DNA of 64,000 bases from an uncultured Clostridia bacterium. Its GTDB lineage: Bacteria; Bacillota_A; Clostridia; TANB77; CAG-508. The notes under the pieces are model-generated. The model searched no databases. It had not been told where the DNA came from and saw nothing but the letters and a program-made list of their open reading frames with translations. Positions 25,727-34,264 of the stretch are shown here, in pieces. The stretch is taken from assembly GCA_944393405.1 (NCBI GenBank), contig CALYAC010000009.1:1-64000 (forward strand), given 5' to 3'. A program made the translations under genes and the position numbers. The first letter of the stretch is position 1, and every line of letters starts with the position of its first letter.

Positions 25727-27919
25727 ATGAAAATAGTAAAAAGAGATGGACATATAGTTGATTACGATCCAGATAAAATAAGAGTCGCAATAGGAAAAGC
25801 AAATAATGAAGTAAAGGGAAAAAATAAAGTTTCAGCAGAACAAATTGAAGAAATTATTAAATATATTGAAGACTTAAATAAAAAGAGAATTCTTGTTGAA
25901 GATATCCAAGATATCATAGAAGAAAAATTAATGGAATATGATAAATATCAATTAGCAAAAAAATATATCACATACAGATATACAAGAGAATTAGTTAGAA
26001 AAGCAAATACTACAGATCAATCTATTAAGGAATTAATAGAAGGAGAAAATGAATATTGGAATAATGAAAATTCAAATAAAAACGCAGAAGTTGTAACAAC
26101 GCAAAGAGATTATTTAGCTGGAATAACAAGTACAGATATTACTAGAAGATTTTTACTCCCTGAAGATATAGTTAAAGCACATGATGAGGGAATAATTCAT
26201 TTCCATGATGCAGATTATTTTGCACAAAATGCACTTCATAATTGTGAATTAATAAATTTAGATGATATGTTACAAAATGGAACTGTTATAAATGGTGTTA
26301 TGATAGAAAAACCACATAGATTTATAACTGCTGCAACAATAGCAACACAAATTATTTTAGCAGTTACATCATCAAGCTATGGAGGTGCTACTGTATCACT
26401 TTCACATTTAGCACCTTTTGTTAGATTAAGTTATGAAAAATATTTAAAGAAATATCAAGCAAGAAATTTAAGTAAAAAAGATTGCGAAGAATATGCAATG
26501 CAAGATACAAGAAAAGAAGTTGAAGATGGAGTACAAACATTTAATTATCAAGTAAACTCTATGACAAATACAAATGGACAAGCACCATTCTTATCAGTTT
26601 GTATGTATCTTGGAGAAACTGAAGAATATAAAGATGAACTTGCAATGATAATTGAAGAGTTCTTAAAACAAAGAATATTAGGATTCAAAAATGAAAAAGG
26701 TGTATACATTACACCTGCATTTCCAAAACTTCTATATATTCTAGAAGAAGATAATATTCATGAAGACAGTAAATATTGGTATTTAACTAAACTTGCTGCT
26801 GAATGTACAGCAAAGAGAATGGTACCAGACTATATTTCTGAAAAAGTAATGAAAGAATTAAAGAAAAATGAATTAGGAGATGGGGAATGTTATCCATGTA
26901 TGGGATGTAGATCATTCCTAACTCCAGATAGAACAATGAGTCTAGGTAATATTGCAAAAGCTAAAAATTATGTTGAAGGTAAAGGTAAGTATTATGGAAG
27001 ATTTAATCAAGGTGTTGTAACAATAAATTTACCAGATGTAGCTTTATCTTCAGATGGTGATATGGATAAATTCTGGAAAATATTTGATGAAAGATTAGAA
27101 TTATGCCATAAAGCATTACAAATAAGACATAAGAGATTAAGTAATGCAACAAGTGATGTTGCCCCAATACTTTGGCAACATGGAGCTTTAGCCAGATTAG
27201 AAAGAGGAGAGTCTATTCATGAATTATTACATCATGGATATTCAACTATTTCACTTGGATATGCAGGATTATATGAATGTGTTAAATTTATGACAGGACA
27301 TTCTCATACAGACAATGGAGAAGGAAAAGAATTCGGAATAGCTGTTATGCAAAAATTAAATGATGCAACGGCAAAATGGAAAAAAGAAGAAGATATAGAC
27401 TATTCTGTTTATGGAACACCAATTGAATCAACAACATATAAATTTGCTAAATGTCTAAGAGAAAGATTTGGAACAATAAAAGGAATAACAGATAGAAACT
27501 ATATTACAAATTCATACCATGTACCAGTATTTGAAGAAATAGATGCATTTTCTAAATTAAAATTAGAGAGTGAATTCCAAAGATTAAGTCCTGGTGGAGC
27601 TATTTCATATATAGAAACACCAAACTTACAAAACAATTTAGAGTCAATAATAGAAGTTATTAAATTTATATATGATAATATTATGTATGCAGAACTTAAT
27701 ACTAAATCAGACTATTGTCAAAAATGTGGATATACAGGAGAAATTTTAATAGATGATAATTTAGAATGGTATTGCCCAAATTGTGGAAATAGAGACCATA
27801 ATTCATTAAATGTTGCAAGACGTACATGTGGATATATTGGAACTAACTTCTGGAATAAAGGAAGAACTCAAGAAATAAAAGAAAGAGTATTACATTTAGA
27901 CAATAAGGTGGCTGATTAA
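25727..27919 (+). CDS. nrdD: Anaerobic ribonucleoside-triphosphate reductase
   Basis: NrdD makes deoxynucleotides from NTPs without oxygen using a glycyl radical. The 730-residue protein starts with an ATP-cone (about 1-90, KRDGHIVDYDPDKI). The glycyl-radical core includes SLGNIAKAKNY and the C-terminal zinc site CQKCGYTG ... CPNCGN, and ends with RRTCGYIGTNFW, in which Gly702 is the predicted radical site. GAGGGGG precedes the ATG. nrdG begins one base after the stop. The gene places the organism among strict or facultative anaerobes. Confidence 0.98.
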   Translation: MKIVKRDGHIVDYDPDKIRVAIGKANNEVKGKNKVSAEQIEEIIKYIEDLNKKRILVEDIQDIIEEKLMEYDKYQLAKKYITYRYTRELVRKANTTDQSIKELIEGENEYWNNENSNKNAEVVTTQRDYLAGITSTDITRRFLLPEDIVKAHDEGIIHFHDADYFAQNALHNCELINLDDMLQNGTVINGVMIEKPHRFITAATIATQIILAVTSSSYGGATVSLSHLAPFVRLSYEKYLKKYQARNLSKKDCEEYAMQDTRKEVEDGVQTFNYQVNSMTNTNGQAPFLSVCMYLGETEEYKDELAMIIEEFLKQRILGFKNEKGVYITPAFPKLLYILEEDNIHEDSKYWYLTKLAAECTAKRMVPDYISEKVMKELKKNELGDGECYPCMGCRSFLTPDRTMSLGNIAKAKNYVEGKGKYYGRFNQGVVTINLPDVALSSDGDMDKFWKIFDERLELCHKALQIRHKRLSNATSDVAPILWQHGALARLERGESIHELLHHGYSTISLGYAGLYECVKFMTGHSHTDNGEGKEFGIAVMQKLNDATAKWKKEEDIDYSVYGTPIESTTYKFAKCLRERFGTIKGITDRNYITNSYHVPVFEEIDAFSKLKLESEFQRLSPGGAISYIETPNLQNNLESIIEVIKFIYDNIMYAELNTKSDYCQKCGYTGEILIDDNLEWYCPNCGNRDHNSLNVARRTCGYIGTNFWNKGRTQEIKERVLHLDNKVAD

Positions 27920-27920
27920 T

Positions 27921-28409
27921 ATGAGATATAATTTGATAAGAAAAATGGATATATCAAATGGTCCTGGAGTAAGAGTATCTATATTTATGCAAGGATGTGA
28001 ATTTCATTGTAAAAACTGCTTTAATCCAGAAACATGGGATTTTAAAGATGGAAAAGAATTTACAGATGAAACAATAGAAAAGGTATTAGATATAGCAAAT
28101 AAAGACCATATTGTAGGACTTTCAATATTAGGGGGAGAACCAATGCATAAGACAAATATTGAAGGTACCAAAAAACTTGCTAAAGCTTTTAAAGAAAAAT
28201 ATCCAAATAAAAATATTTGGACTTGGTCAGGTTTTAGATTTGAGGATTTAAAAGATAAAGATGTATTAAAATATATAGATGTATTAGTAGATGGTACATA
28301 TAAAGATGAATTACATGATCCAACTTTAAAATGGAGGGGGTCATCAAATCAAAGAGTAATAGATGTACAAGCAAGTTTAAAAAATGGAAAAATAATAACA
28401 ATAGAATAA
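27921..28409 (+). CDS. nrdG: Anaerobic ribonucleotide reductase activating protein
   Basis: NrdG is the radical SAM enzyme that puts the glycyl radical on NrdD. The 162-residue protein has the 4Fe-4S motif CEFHCKNC (C-x3-C-x2-C, near 30) following VRVSIFMQG, and the glycine-rich SAM region LSILGGEPM. Length is normal. It starts one base after nrdD stops, so the two are translated together. The stop codon is followed directly by the inverted repeat pair described at 28408. Confidence 0.97.
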   Translation: MRYNLIRKMDISNGPGVRVSIFMQGCEFHCKNCFNPETWDFKDGKEFTDETIEKVLDIANKDHIVGLSILGGEPMHKTNIEGTKKLAKAFKEKYPNKNIWTWSGFRFEDLKDKDVLKYIDVLVDGTYKDELHDPTLKWRGSSNQRVIDVQASLKNGKIITIE

Positions 28410-28538
28410 TTTTGCAAAAGGGGACGGGCTTATTTTGTAAATACTAAGAACAAGATAAATTGAGAATTTTAATTTATCTTGTTTATTTTATTTTTAATTC
28501 TAAATTTACAAAATAAGCCCGTCCCCTTTTGCAAAATT
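28408..28538. repeat. Paired inverted REP-like repeats (copies 2 and 3)
   Basis: Copy 2 (28411-28441) and copy 3 (28505-28535) are exact reverse complements over 31 bases; pairing extends to 35 bases (28408-28442 with 28504-28538). Each has arms TTTGCAAAA/TTTTGTAAA around a GGGGACGGGCTTA core and closely matches copy 1 at 3420-3450. A 61-base centre holds a separate hairpin. The form matches BIME-type paired REP units. The element starts at the nrdG stop codon. Confidence 0.85.
28449..28490 (+). terminator. Hairpin inside the repeat pair, likely nrdDG terminator
   Basis: AACAAGATAAATT (28449-28461) pairs perfectly with AATTTATCTTGTT (28471-28483), loop of 9, followed by a T-rich run. Confidence 0.7.
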
Positions 28539-28551
28539 GAGATTAAAACTA

Positions 28552-28580
28552 TTGAAATTACTAGAAAAACAAAGTATAAT
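28552..28580 (+). promoter_or_regulatory. Promoter of aspS
   Basis: TTGAAA (28552-28557), 17 bases, TATAAT (28575-28580). Transcription should begin at about 28586, at the base of a hairpin. Confidence 0.8.
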
Positions 28581-28584
28581 ATAT

Positions 28585-28632
28585 ATCGTGTATAGTTGGT
28601 AAATATATTCCAAAGATATATACGATTTTTTT
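28585..28632 (+). terminator. Leader hairpin with T-run upstream of aspS
   Basis: ATCGTGTATA (28585-28594) pairs with TATATACGAT (28617-28626) with one G-T pair. An inner TTGG/CCAA pair closes the loop, and seven T (28626-28632) follow. It would form at the very 5' end of the aspS transcript and looks like an attenuator. No T-box sequence is present. Confidence 0.55.
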
Positions 28633-28668
28633 TATAATATAATAAATAAAAAGGAATGTGATAATTAT

Positions 28669-30429
28669 ATGTACAGAGATCATAATTGTGGAGAATTAAA
28701 TATATCAAATGTTGGACAAACTGTAAATTTAGCTGGTTGGGTTCAAACTATTAGAAATTTAGGTTCAATGAAATTTATTGATTTACGTGATCAATTTGGA
28801 ATTACTCAAATTGTTATAAATGATAAGTCAGGACTATTAGAAGAATCTAATGACCTAGTTACTGAATGTGTAATAAGAGTAAAAGGAAAAGTTTTAGAAA
28901 GAAGTAATAAAAACAAGAAAATTCCAACTGGTGAAATAGAAATAGAAGCAGAAGAAATAGAAGTTCTTGGAAAATGTAAAAATGTATTACCATTTGAAGT
29001 AAATTCAGAGAAAACAGGTGAAGCAAGAGAAGATTTAAGATTAGAATATAGATTTTTAGATTTGAGAAATAAGAAGTTGCATGATACAATTTTACTTCGT
29101 TCAAGAGTAATGAAAACATTGAGAAGAGTTATGGATGAACTAGGTTTTAGTGAGGTTCAAACACCTATCTTAGCTAATTCATCACCTGAAGGAGCAAGAG
29201 ACTATTTAGTGCCAAGCAGACTACATCCAGGAGAATTTTATGCACTTCCTCAAGCACCACAACAATTTAAACAATTATTAATGGTTTCTGGATTTGATAA
29301 ATATTATCAAATTGCACCATGTTTTAGAGATGAAGACCCTAGAGCAGATAGAGCACCAGGAGAATTTTATCAATTAGACTTTGAAATGAGTTTTGCTGAA
29401 CAAGAAGATGTATTTAAAGTATTAGAAACAGTATTTACAACAGTTTTTAAAGAACATACAAATTGGAAAGTTGATGAAGCGCCATTTAAAAGAATTCCAT
29501 ATAGGGAAGCTATGGAAAAGTATGGTATAGATAAACCAGATCTTCGTAATCCATTAATAATACAAGATGCAACTAAATTATTTGAAAATACAGATTTTAA
29601 TGCTTTTAAAGGTAAAACTGTAAAAATAATTGTTGTTCCTGATGGAGCAAATCAAGGAAGAAAATTCTTTGATAGTATGACAGAATTTGCAAAAGAAGAA
29701 GCTGGTGCAAATGGATTAGCTTGGGTAAAGGTAGAAAAAGAAAATGGATATACAGGAGGAATTTCTAAATTTATAACTGATGAAAATAAAAAAGTGCTAG
29801 AAAAAGAATATGGTGTAGAGGAAAACTCAGCAATTTTCTTTATAGCAGATGAGTTAAAGACAGCACAAAAAATATCAGGTTTGGTTAGAATAGAACTTGG
29901 TAAGAGATTAGACTTATTAGAAAAAGATGTTTATAGATTCTGCTTTATAACAGATTTCCCAATGTATGAATTATCTGATGAAGGAACAATTGACTTTAAC
30001 CATAATCCATTCTCAATGCCACAAGGTGGAAGAGAAGCTTTAGAGAATAAAGACCCATTAGAAATATTAGCATATCAATATGATGTTGTATGTAATGGAT
30101 ATGAAATGGCATCTGGAGCTGTAAGAAACCATGATCCAGAACTTATGGTAAAAGCTTTTGAAATTGCAGGATATAGTGAAGAAGAAGTTGAAACAAGATT
30201 TGGAGCTTTATATAATGCATTTCAATATGGAACACCTCCTCATGCAGGAGCAGCTCCAGGCTTAGATAGAATGATAATGCTTATAGCTGATTCTGATAAT
30301 ATTAGAGAAGTAATAGCGTTTCCTAAAAATAAAAAGGCAAGAGATTTACTTATGAGGGCTCCAAGTCAAGTAACGGCTGAACAATTAAAGGATGTTCATA
30401 TAAAAGTAGATGTAGAAGAAAATAAATAA
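28669..30429 (+). CDS. aspS: Aspartyl-tRNA synthetase
   Basis: This class II synthetase charges tRNA-Asp. The 586-residue bacterial form has an N-terminal OB anticodon domain (VNLAGWVQTIRNLGSMKFIDLRD), the catalytic core with motif 2 (CFRDEDPRADRAPGEFYQLDFEMSF), a bacterial GAD insertion (about 290-420) and motif 3 (GAAPGLDRMIML). AAAAAGGAATGTG lies before the ATG. The gene has its own promoter and a leader hairpin. It may be the discriminating or the non-discriminating (Asp/Asn) type; this cannot be told without gatCAB data. Confidence 0.97.
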   Translation: MYRDHNCGELNISNVGQTVNLAGWVQTIRNLGSMKFIDLRDQFGITQIVINDKSGLLEESNDLVTECVIRVKGKVLERSNKNKKIPTGEIEIEAEEIEVLGKCKNVLPFEVNSEKTGEAREDLRLEYRFLDLRNKKLHDTILLRSRVMKTLRRVMDELGFSEVQTPILANSSPEGARDYLVPSRLHPGEFYALPQAPQQFKQLLMVSGFDKYYQIAPCFRDEDPRADRAPGEFYQLDFEMSFAEQEDVFKVLETVFTTVFKEHTNWKVDEAPFKRIPYREAMEKYGIDKPDLRNPLIIQDATKLFENTDFNAFKGKTVKIIVVPDGANQGRKFFDSMTEFAKEEAGANGLAWVKVEKENGYTGGISKFITDENKKVLEKEYGVEENSAIFFIADELKTAQKISGLVRIELGKRLDLLEKDVYRFCFITDFPMYELSDEGTIDFNHNPFSMPQGGREALENKDPLEILAYQYDVVCNGYEMASGAVRNHDPELMVKAFEIAGYSEEEVETRFGALYNAFQYGTPPHAGAAPGLDRMIMLIADSDNIREVIAFPKNKKARDLLMRAPSQVTAEQLKDVHIKVDVEENK

Positions 30430-30478
30430 TAATATAATTATGAAATAATATAAATAACAAATACAAGGAGAACAAAAT

Positions 30479-30739
30479 ATGGAATATAGATTTAAACCAA
30501 CAGGAGTTTGTTCTAGAGAGATGATAATTGAAACAGAAAAAGATATAATAAAAAAAGTAACAATTATAGGTGGATGCCATGGAAATACACAAGGAATTTC
30601 TAGATTAGTTGAAGGAATGAAAATAGATGATGTTATAAAAAGATTAAAAGGAATACCTTGTGGAATGAAGGGAACTTCTTGTCCAGATCAATTAGCAAAA
30701 GCTTTAGAAAATATTAAAGAAGAATCTAATAATAATTAG
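30479..30739 (+). CDS. TSCPD domain-containing protein
   Basis: An 86-residue protein that is nearly all TSCPD domain: FKPTGVCSREMIIE at the start, IGGCHGNTQGISRLVEGM in the middle, and GTSCPDQLAKAL, the motif that names the domain, near the end. The three Cys regions suggest metal or nucleotide-related binding; the domain also occurs in some ribonucleotide reductases. Function is unknown for stand-alone members. AAGGAGAAC precedes the ATG. It lies between aspS and mnmA, 35 bases from the latter. Confidence 0.9.
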   Translation: MEYRFKPTGVCSREMIIETEKDIIKKVTIIGGCHGNTQGISRLVEGMKIDDVIKRLKGIPCGMKGTSCPDQLAKALENIKEESNNN

Positions 30740-30774
30740 AGTTAGTATATACATATAGAAATAGAGGTTAAGAA

Positions 30775-31833
30775 ATGAAAAAAAGAGTACTACTTGGAAT
30801 GAGTGGTGGAGTTGATAGTTCTACTTCTGCAGTTATATTAAAAAATAAAGGATTTGAAGTAGTAGGAGCTACCATGAGATTATGGGAAGATGAAAGTATA
30901 GAAGATAGTGAATCCATAAAAGATGCAAGGAAAGTATGCGAAAAATTAGGAATAGAATATCATGTAATAGATTTAAGAAATGAATTTAGAGAAAAAGTAA
31001 TAAATAATTTTATGTGTACATATATGTGTGGAAAAACACCAAATCCATGTGTTGAATGTAATAAATTTATGAAATTTGATAAATTCTACGAAATAGCTAA
31101 AGAATTAAATTGCGATTATATAGCAACAGGTCATTATGCTAAAATAGAATATTCAGAAAAATATAAAGAATATGTACTTACTAAATCAAACGAAGAAAAA
31201 AAAGATCAGACATATTTTTTATATGGAATAAATAAAAATATTCTACCTTATATTATATTTCCTCTTTCTGAATTTAATGATAAAGAAGAAATTAGAAATA
31301 TTGCAAAAGAAAATGAGCTAGAAATAGCTAAGAAAAAAGAAAGTCAAGAGGTATGCTTTATACCAGACAATAACTACACTAATTTTTTAAGTAAGAATTA
31401 TACTAATTTTAAAAAAGAAAATAAAAAAGGAAATATAGTTCTAAGTGATGGAACAATTTTAGGTAAACATTCTGGAATTATAAATTATACGATAGGACAA
31501 AGGAAGGGACTAGGTATTTCATACAAAGAACCTCTATATGTTATAAATATTGATAAAGAACATAATAATGTAATTGTAGGAACAGAAAAAGAATTATATA
31601 GTAAAGAGCTATTAGCAAATGAATTAAACTTTTTACTAGATATAGATTTAAGTAATAAAATAGAGGTAAAAGCTAAAATAAGATATAGGGCAAAAGAAGC
31701 AGAGGCTACATTAGAAATAAATAATGATATTGCAAAACTTGAATTTAAAGAACCTCAAAGAGCAATAACACCGGGGCAATCTGTTGTATTTTATATCGAT
31801 AATATCGTTCTTGGTGGTGGTAAGATTATATAG
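30775..31833 (+). CDS. mnmA: tRNA-specific 2-thiouridylase MnmA
   Basis: MnmA thiolates U34 of tRNA-Lys, -Glu and -Gln. The 352-residue protein has the PP-loop MSGGVDSS (near 10), the catalytic Cys in TPNPCVECN (near 95) and the second Cys in SQEVCFIPD (near 200), then GIINYTIGQRKGLGI of the central domain and a C-terminal barrel. AGAGGTTAAG precedes the ATG. tRNA-Gln, one expected substrate, is encoded in this window at 49997. Confidence 0.97.
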   Translation: MKKRVLLGMSGGVDSSTSAVILKNKGFEVVGATMRLWEDESIEDSESIKDARKVCEKLGIEYHVIDLRNEFREKVINNFMCTYMCGKTPNPCVECNKFMKFDKFYEIAKELNCDYIATGHYAKIEYSEKYKEYVLTKSNEEKKDQTYFLYGINKNILPYIIFPLSEFNDKEEIRNIAKENELEIAKKKESQEVCFIPDNNYTNFLSKNYTNFKKENKKGNIVLSDGTILGKHSGIINYTIGQRKGLGISYKEPLYVINIDKEHNNVIVGTEKELYSKELLANELNFLLDIDLSNKIEVKAKIRYRAKEAEATLEINNDIAKLEFKEPQRAITPGQSVVFYIDNIVLGGGKII

Positions 31834-31857
31834 ATTATTAAATAAAAACAAAAAAAT

Positions 31858-31900
31858 AGAAAGATTATGCTTGGCTTTAACAAATAATCTTTCTTTTTTT
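31858..31900. terminator. Two-way terminator after mnmA
   Basis: AGAAAGATTAT (31858-31868) pairs perfectly with ATAATCTTTCT (31884-31894), followed by seven T on the plus strand and preceded by an A-rich run, so it can stop mnmA and the minus-strand gene at 31903. Confidence 0.85.
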
Positions 31901-31902
31901 AG

Positions 31903-32259
31903 TTACCGAATCAATATCTGGTAATGCTGATTACCAAAGGCTTTAAATGAGCCGGCCGGAGTCCATCCTTCTGCATATTTTTTTTCCAGATATTCTTCCC
32001 ATGCTTCTGCGGGAGAGAAGTGTTTTATTTCTAATTCTTTTGCTTCTCCTTTAATAAATACCTGGGACCAACTCCACCACTCTTCATCAAAAATGGTTCC
32101 GGCGGGAAGATAGCCTTTCTCAAAAAACTTTTTTATTGTTCTTTCTAAAGAGCTTACTGCCGAATCCTCATAATACGATCTATCATGTACTATTCGTACA
32201 TCTCGTATATCCCGTACAGTCCGTACGTTCTGCTTTTCTTTTTTCTTTTTTTTGATCAT
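31903..32259 (-). CDS. Orphan protein with VRD repeats and two GW-x-PAG modules
   Basis: A 118-residue protein I cannot name. It has a Lys run at the N-terminus (MIKKKKKEK), five tandem degenerate tripeptides (VRT-VRD-IRD-VRI-VHD) and two related modules, EKGYLPAGTIFDEEWW and AEGWTPAGSFKAFGNQHY, which recall the short Gly-Trp domains of the DUF4177 type. GC is about 45 % in a sampled line against 25-30 % nearby. I start at the ATG at 32259 behind GGAGGGAATGTT. It has its own promoter (32305-32333) and terminator, and faces against its neighbours. Confidence 0.8.
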   Translation of the reverse strand: MIKKKKKEKQNVRTVRDIRDVRIVHDRSYYEDSAVSSLERTIKKFFEKGYLPAGTIFDEEWWSWSQVFIKGEAKELEIKHFSPAEAWEEYLEKKYAEGWTPAGSFKAFGNQHYQILIR

Positions 32260-32304
32260 AACATTCCCTCCTAGGGCAGGTGCCAAGCTAACCTTTACAG
32301 TAAT

Positions 32305-32333
32305 AGTATATCATTTTTTACAATAAGAGTAAA
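32305..32333 (-). promoter_or_regulatory. Promoter of the 31903 cassette
   Basis: Minus strand TTTACT (32333-32328), 17 bases, TATACT (32310-32305). Confidence 0.65.
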
Positions 32334-32381
32334 GTTATGTAAACAAAGCACAAAAAAACAAAACAAAGTTTCGTAAAAATA

Positions 32382-32410
32382 TTGATTTTTATTTCTTTTG
32401 ATGATATTAT
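32382..32410 (+). promoter_or_regulatory. Promoter of the 32450 gene
   Basis: TTGATT (32382-32387), 17 bases, TATTAT (32405-32410), with an extended TGn before the -10. Confidence 0.7.
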
Positions 32411-32449
32411 ATATGCACTTATTAAAATATTCATGAATGAGGTGATTAT

Positions 32450-32701
32450 ATGTCAAAAAGTAGAAAAGAAGAAAATCTTGAAAGCTTAGAAACATTAATC
32501 TCACAAATAAATGAATTATTAAATGAAATAAAAGAAGAACAAATAAAACTAAAAAAAGATGTAGCAAATAATCATAAAACTAATATGCAGAAATTCTCAA
32601 AACTGATTGAATACACTAAAATTGCTGATATGACTAATACTGTTTTTGAACAAAGAATTTCTAGTATAGAGAAATTATTATATGAAGTTTTTAAAAGCTA
32701 G
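32450..32701 (+). CDS. Small coiled-coil hypothetical protein, 83 aa
   Basis: A charged helical protein with one long coiled coil (about 5-42: LESLETLISQINELLNEIKEE and KLKKDVANNHK) and a second helix at the end. No known domain. GAGGTGAT precedes the ATG; a good promoter and a terminator enclose it, so it is monocistronic. Composition matches the host, unlike the cassette just upstream on the other strand. Confidence 0.8.
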   Translation: MSKSRKEENLESLETLISQINELLNEIKEEQIKLKKDVANNHKTNMQKFSKLIEYTKIADMTNTVFEQRISSIEKLLYEVFKS

Positions 32702-32713
32702 AAGATTTAAGAT

Positions 32714-32757
32714 AAAGAACATGTTTTGCACTATATATAAAATATGTTCTTTTTCTT
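32714..32757 (+). terminator. Terminator of the 32450 gene
   Basis: AAAGAACAT (32714-32722) pairs perfectly with ATGTTCTTT (32744-32752), followed by a T-rich run. Confidence 0.75.
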
Positions 32758-32790
32758 TGCCTTTTTAACTTAAAATTTTAATGCTTTTAT

Positions 32791-32819
32791 TGATTTAGAT
32801 ATAGTTTTAATATATAATA
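32791..32819 (+). promoter_or_regulatory. Promoter of murT-gatD
   Basis: TTGATT (32791-32796), 17 bases, TATAAT (32814-32819), 40 bases before the murT start codon. Confidence 0.75.
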
Positions 32820-32858
32820 CCACTATAAAAATAAAGAAAATAAAAAAGGTGATAATAG

Positions 32859-34259
32859 ATGAAAAAAGGTTTAAGATTTTATATTGCTCTATGGGGAGCA
32901 AAAGCTGGAACAGTTTTATTAAAATTACTTAGAAGAAATGCAACTTTCTTTCCTGGAAAGTTTGCACTTAAAATATGTCCTGGATTTATTGGAAAAATAG
33001 GAAAGCCAAAAACTATAGTAGCAGTTACAGGAACTAACGGAAAGACGACAGTATGTAATATGACAGAAGATGTTTTAAGGGATAATAATATTGAATTTAT
33101 AGATAATAAATATGGGTCAAATATTGATGCAGGTATTGCAACTACTTTAATAGGAGGAGCAAGTCTTTTAGGAAAAGCAAAAAAGGATTTAGCAATATTA
33201 GAAGTTGATGAAAGAAGTTCACCTAAAATATTCCCATATTTAACTCCGACATATTTAGTTTGTAACAATCTATTTAGAGATTCTCTTATGAGAAATGCTC
33301 ACACAGAATTTATATCAGGATTACTTACAAAATATATTCCAAAAGAAACTACTTTAATATTAAATGGAGATGATTTAATTACAAGTAATTTAGCGCCAGG
33401 TAATAAAAGAATTTATTTTGGAATTGATAGATTAAAAACAGATGGGGAAAAATGTGAGAATATAGCAAGAGATATAATTGTATGTCCAAAATGTAATGCA
33501 AAATTAGAATATGATTATGTTAGATATAATCATATAGGTAAAGCTCATTGCCCTAAATGTGATTTTAAATCACCGGATATAGATTATTTAGCTACTAGTT
33601 TAGATTTAGATAATATGAAAATGTCTTTAAGACATGATAATACAGAAGAAATTTACGATTTAATAAGTGACAATATTATAAATATATATAATATTGTTAC
33701 AGTAATAACTATATTAAAAACTTTAGGACTTACATGTACACAAATAAATGAATCATTAAAGAAGCAAAAAATTGTTGATACAAGATATAGTGAAGAAACA
33801 GTATGTGGAAAAAAAGTGATAACACATTTATCAAAAGGAATGAACCCTATTGCTTGTTCAAGAGTATTTGATTATACAAGAAAATATAAAGGGAATAAAT
33901 CTGTAATATTACTTTTAGATGACTTACATGATGCAGCAAATGGAAGTGAAAATACAGCATGGCATTATGATACAGATTATGAATTTTTAAATGACGAAAG
34001 TATAAAGCAAATAATAATTGCTGGAGCTAGATATTTAGATGGTTTAGTAAGACTTGAAATTGCAGGAGTTCCAAAAGAAAAAATAGTATATCAAAGAGAT
34101 GAATTATCTGCAATTGATAAATTAAAACTTGATGGAATAGATACAGTATTTATCTTACATGATTTATATGCAATTGAATTAAAAAATGCAGTAAAGAATA
34201 AAGTAGAAATAATGATAAAAAATAAAGAAAAAGAAAATCTAGAAAAGAAAGGAGAATAA
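32859..34259 (+). CDS. murT: Lipid II isoglutaminyl synthase, MurT subunit
   Basis: MurT is a Mur-ligase-like enzyme that, with GatD, amidates D-Glu of lipid II to D-isoglutamine. The 466-residue protein has the P-loop TGTNGKTTVCN (near 60), the MurT zinc ribbon CPKCNAKLEYDY ... CPKCD (near 210-235) and the C-terminal DUF1727 domain (about 320-440; LLLDDLHDAANG, AWHYDTDYEFL). The latter holds a candidate Asp for the cross-subunit catalytic triad. gatD starts 5 bases after its stop. The partner GatD here has lost its own catalytic residues (see the gatD entry). Confidence 0.95.
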   Translation: MKKGLRFYIALWGAKAGTVLLKLLRRNATFFPGKFALKICPGFIGKIGKPKTIVAVTGTNGKTTVCNMTEDVLRDNNIEFIDNKYGSNIDAGIATTLIGGASLLGKAKKDLAILEVDERSSPKIFPYLTPTYLVCNNLFRDSLMRNAHTEFISGLLTKYIPKETTLILNGDDLITSNLAPGNKRIYFGIDRLKTDGEKCENIARDIIVCPKCNAKLEYDYVRYNHIGKAHCPKCDFKSPDIDYLATSLDLDNMKMSLRHDNTEEIYDLISDNIINIYNIVTVITILKTLGLTCTQINESLKKQKIVDTRYSEETVCGKKVITHLSKGMNPIACSRVFDYTRKYKGNKSVILLLDDLHDAANGSENTAWHYDTDYEFLNDESIKQIIIAGARYLDGLVRLEIAGVPKEKIVYQRDELSAIDKLKLDGIDTVFILHDLYAIELKNAVKNKVEIMIKNKEKENLEKKGE

Positions 34260-34264
34260 AATAA

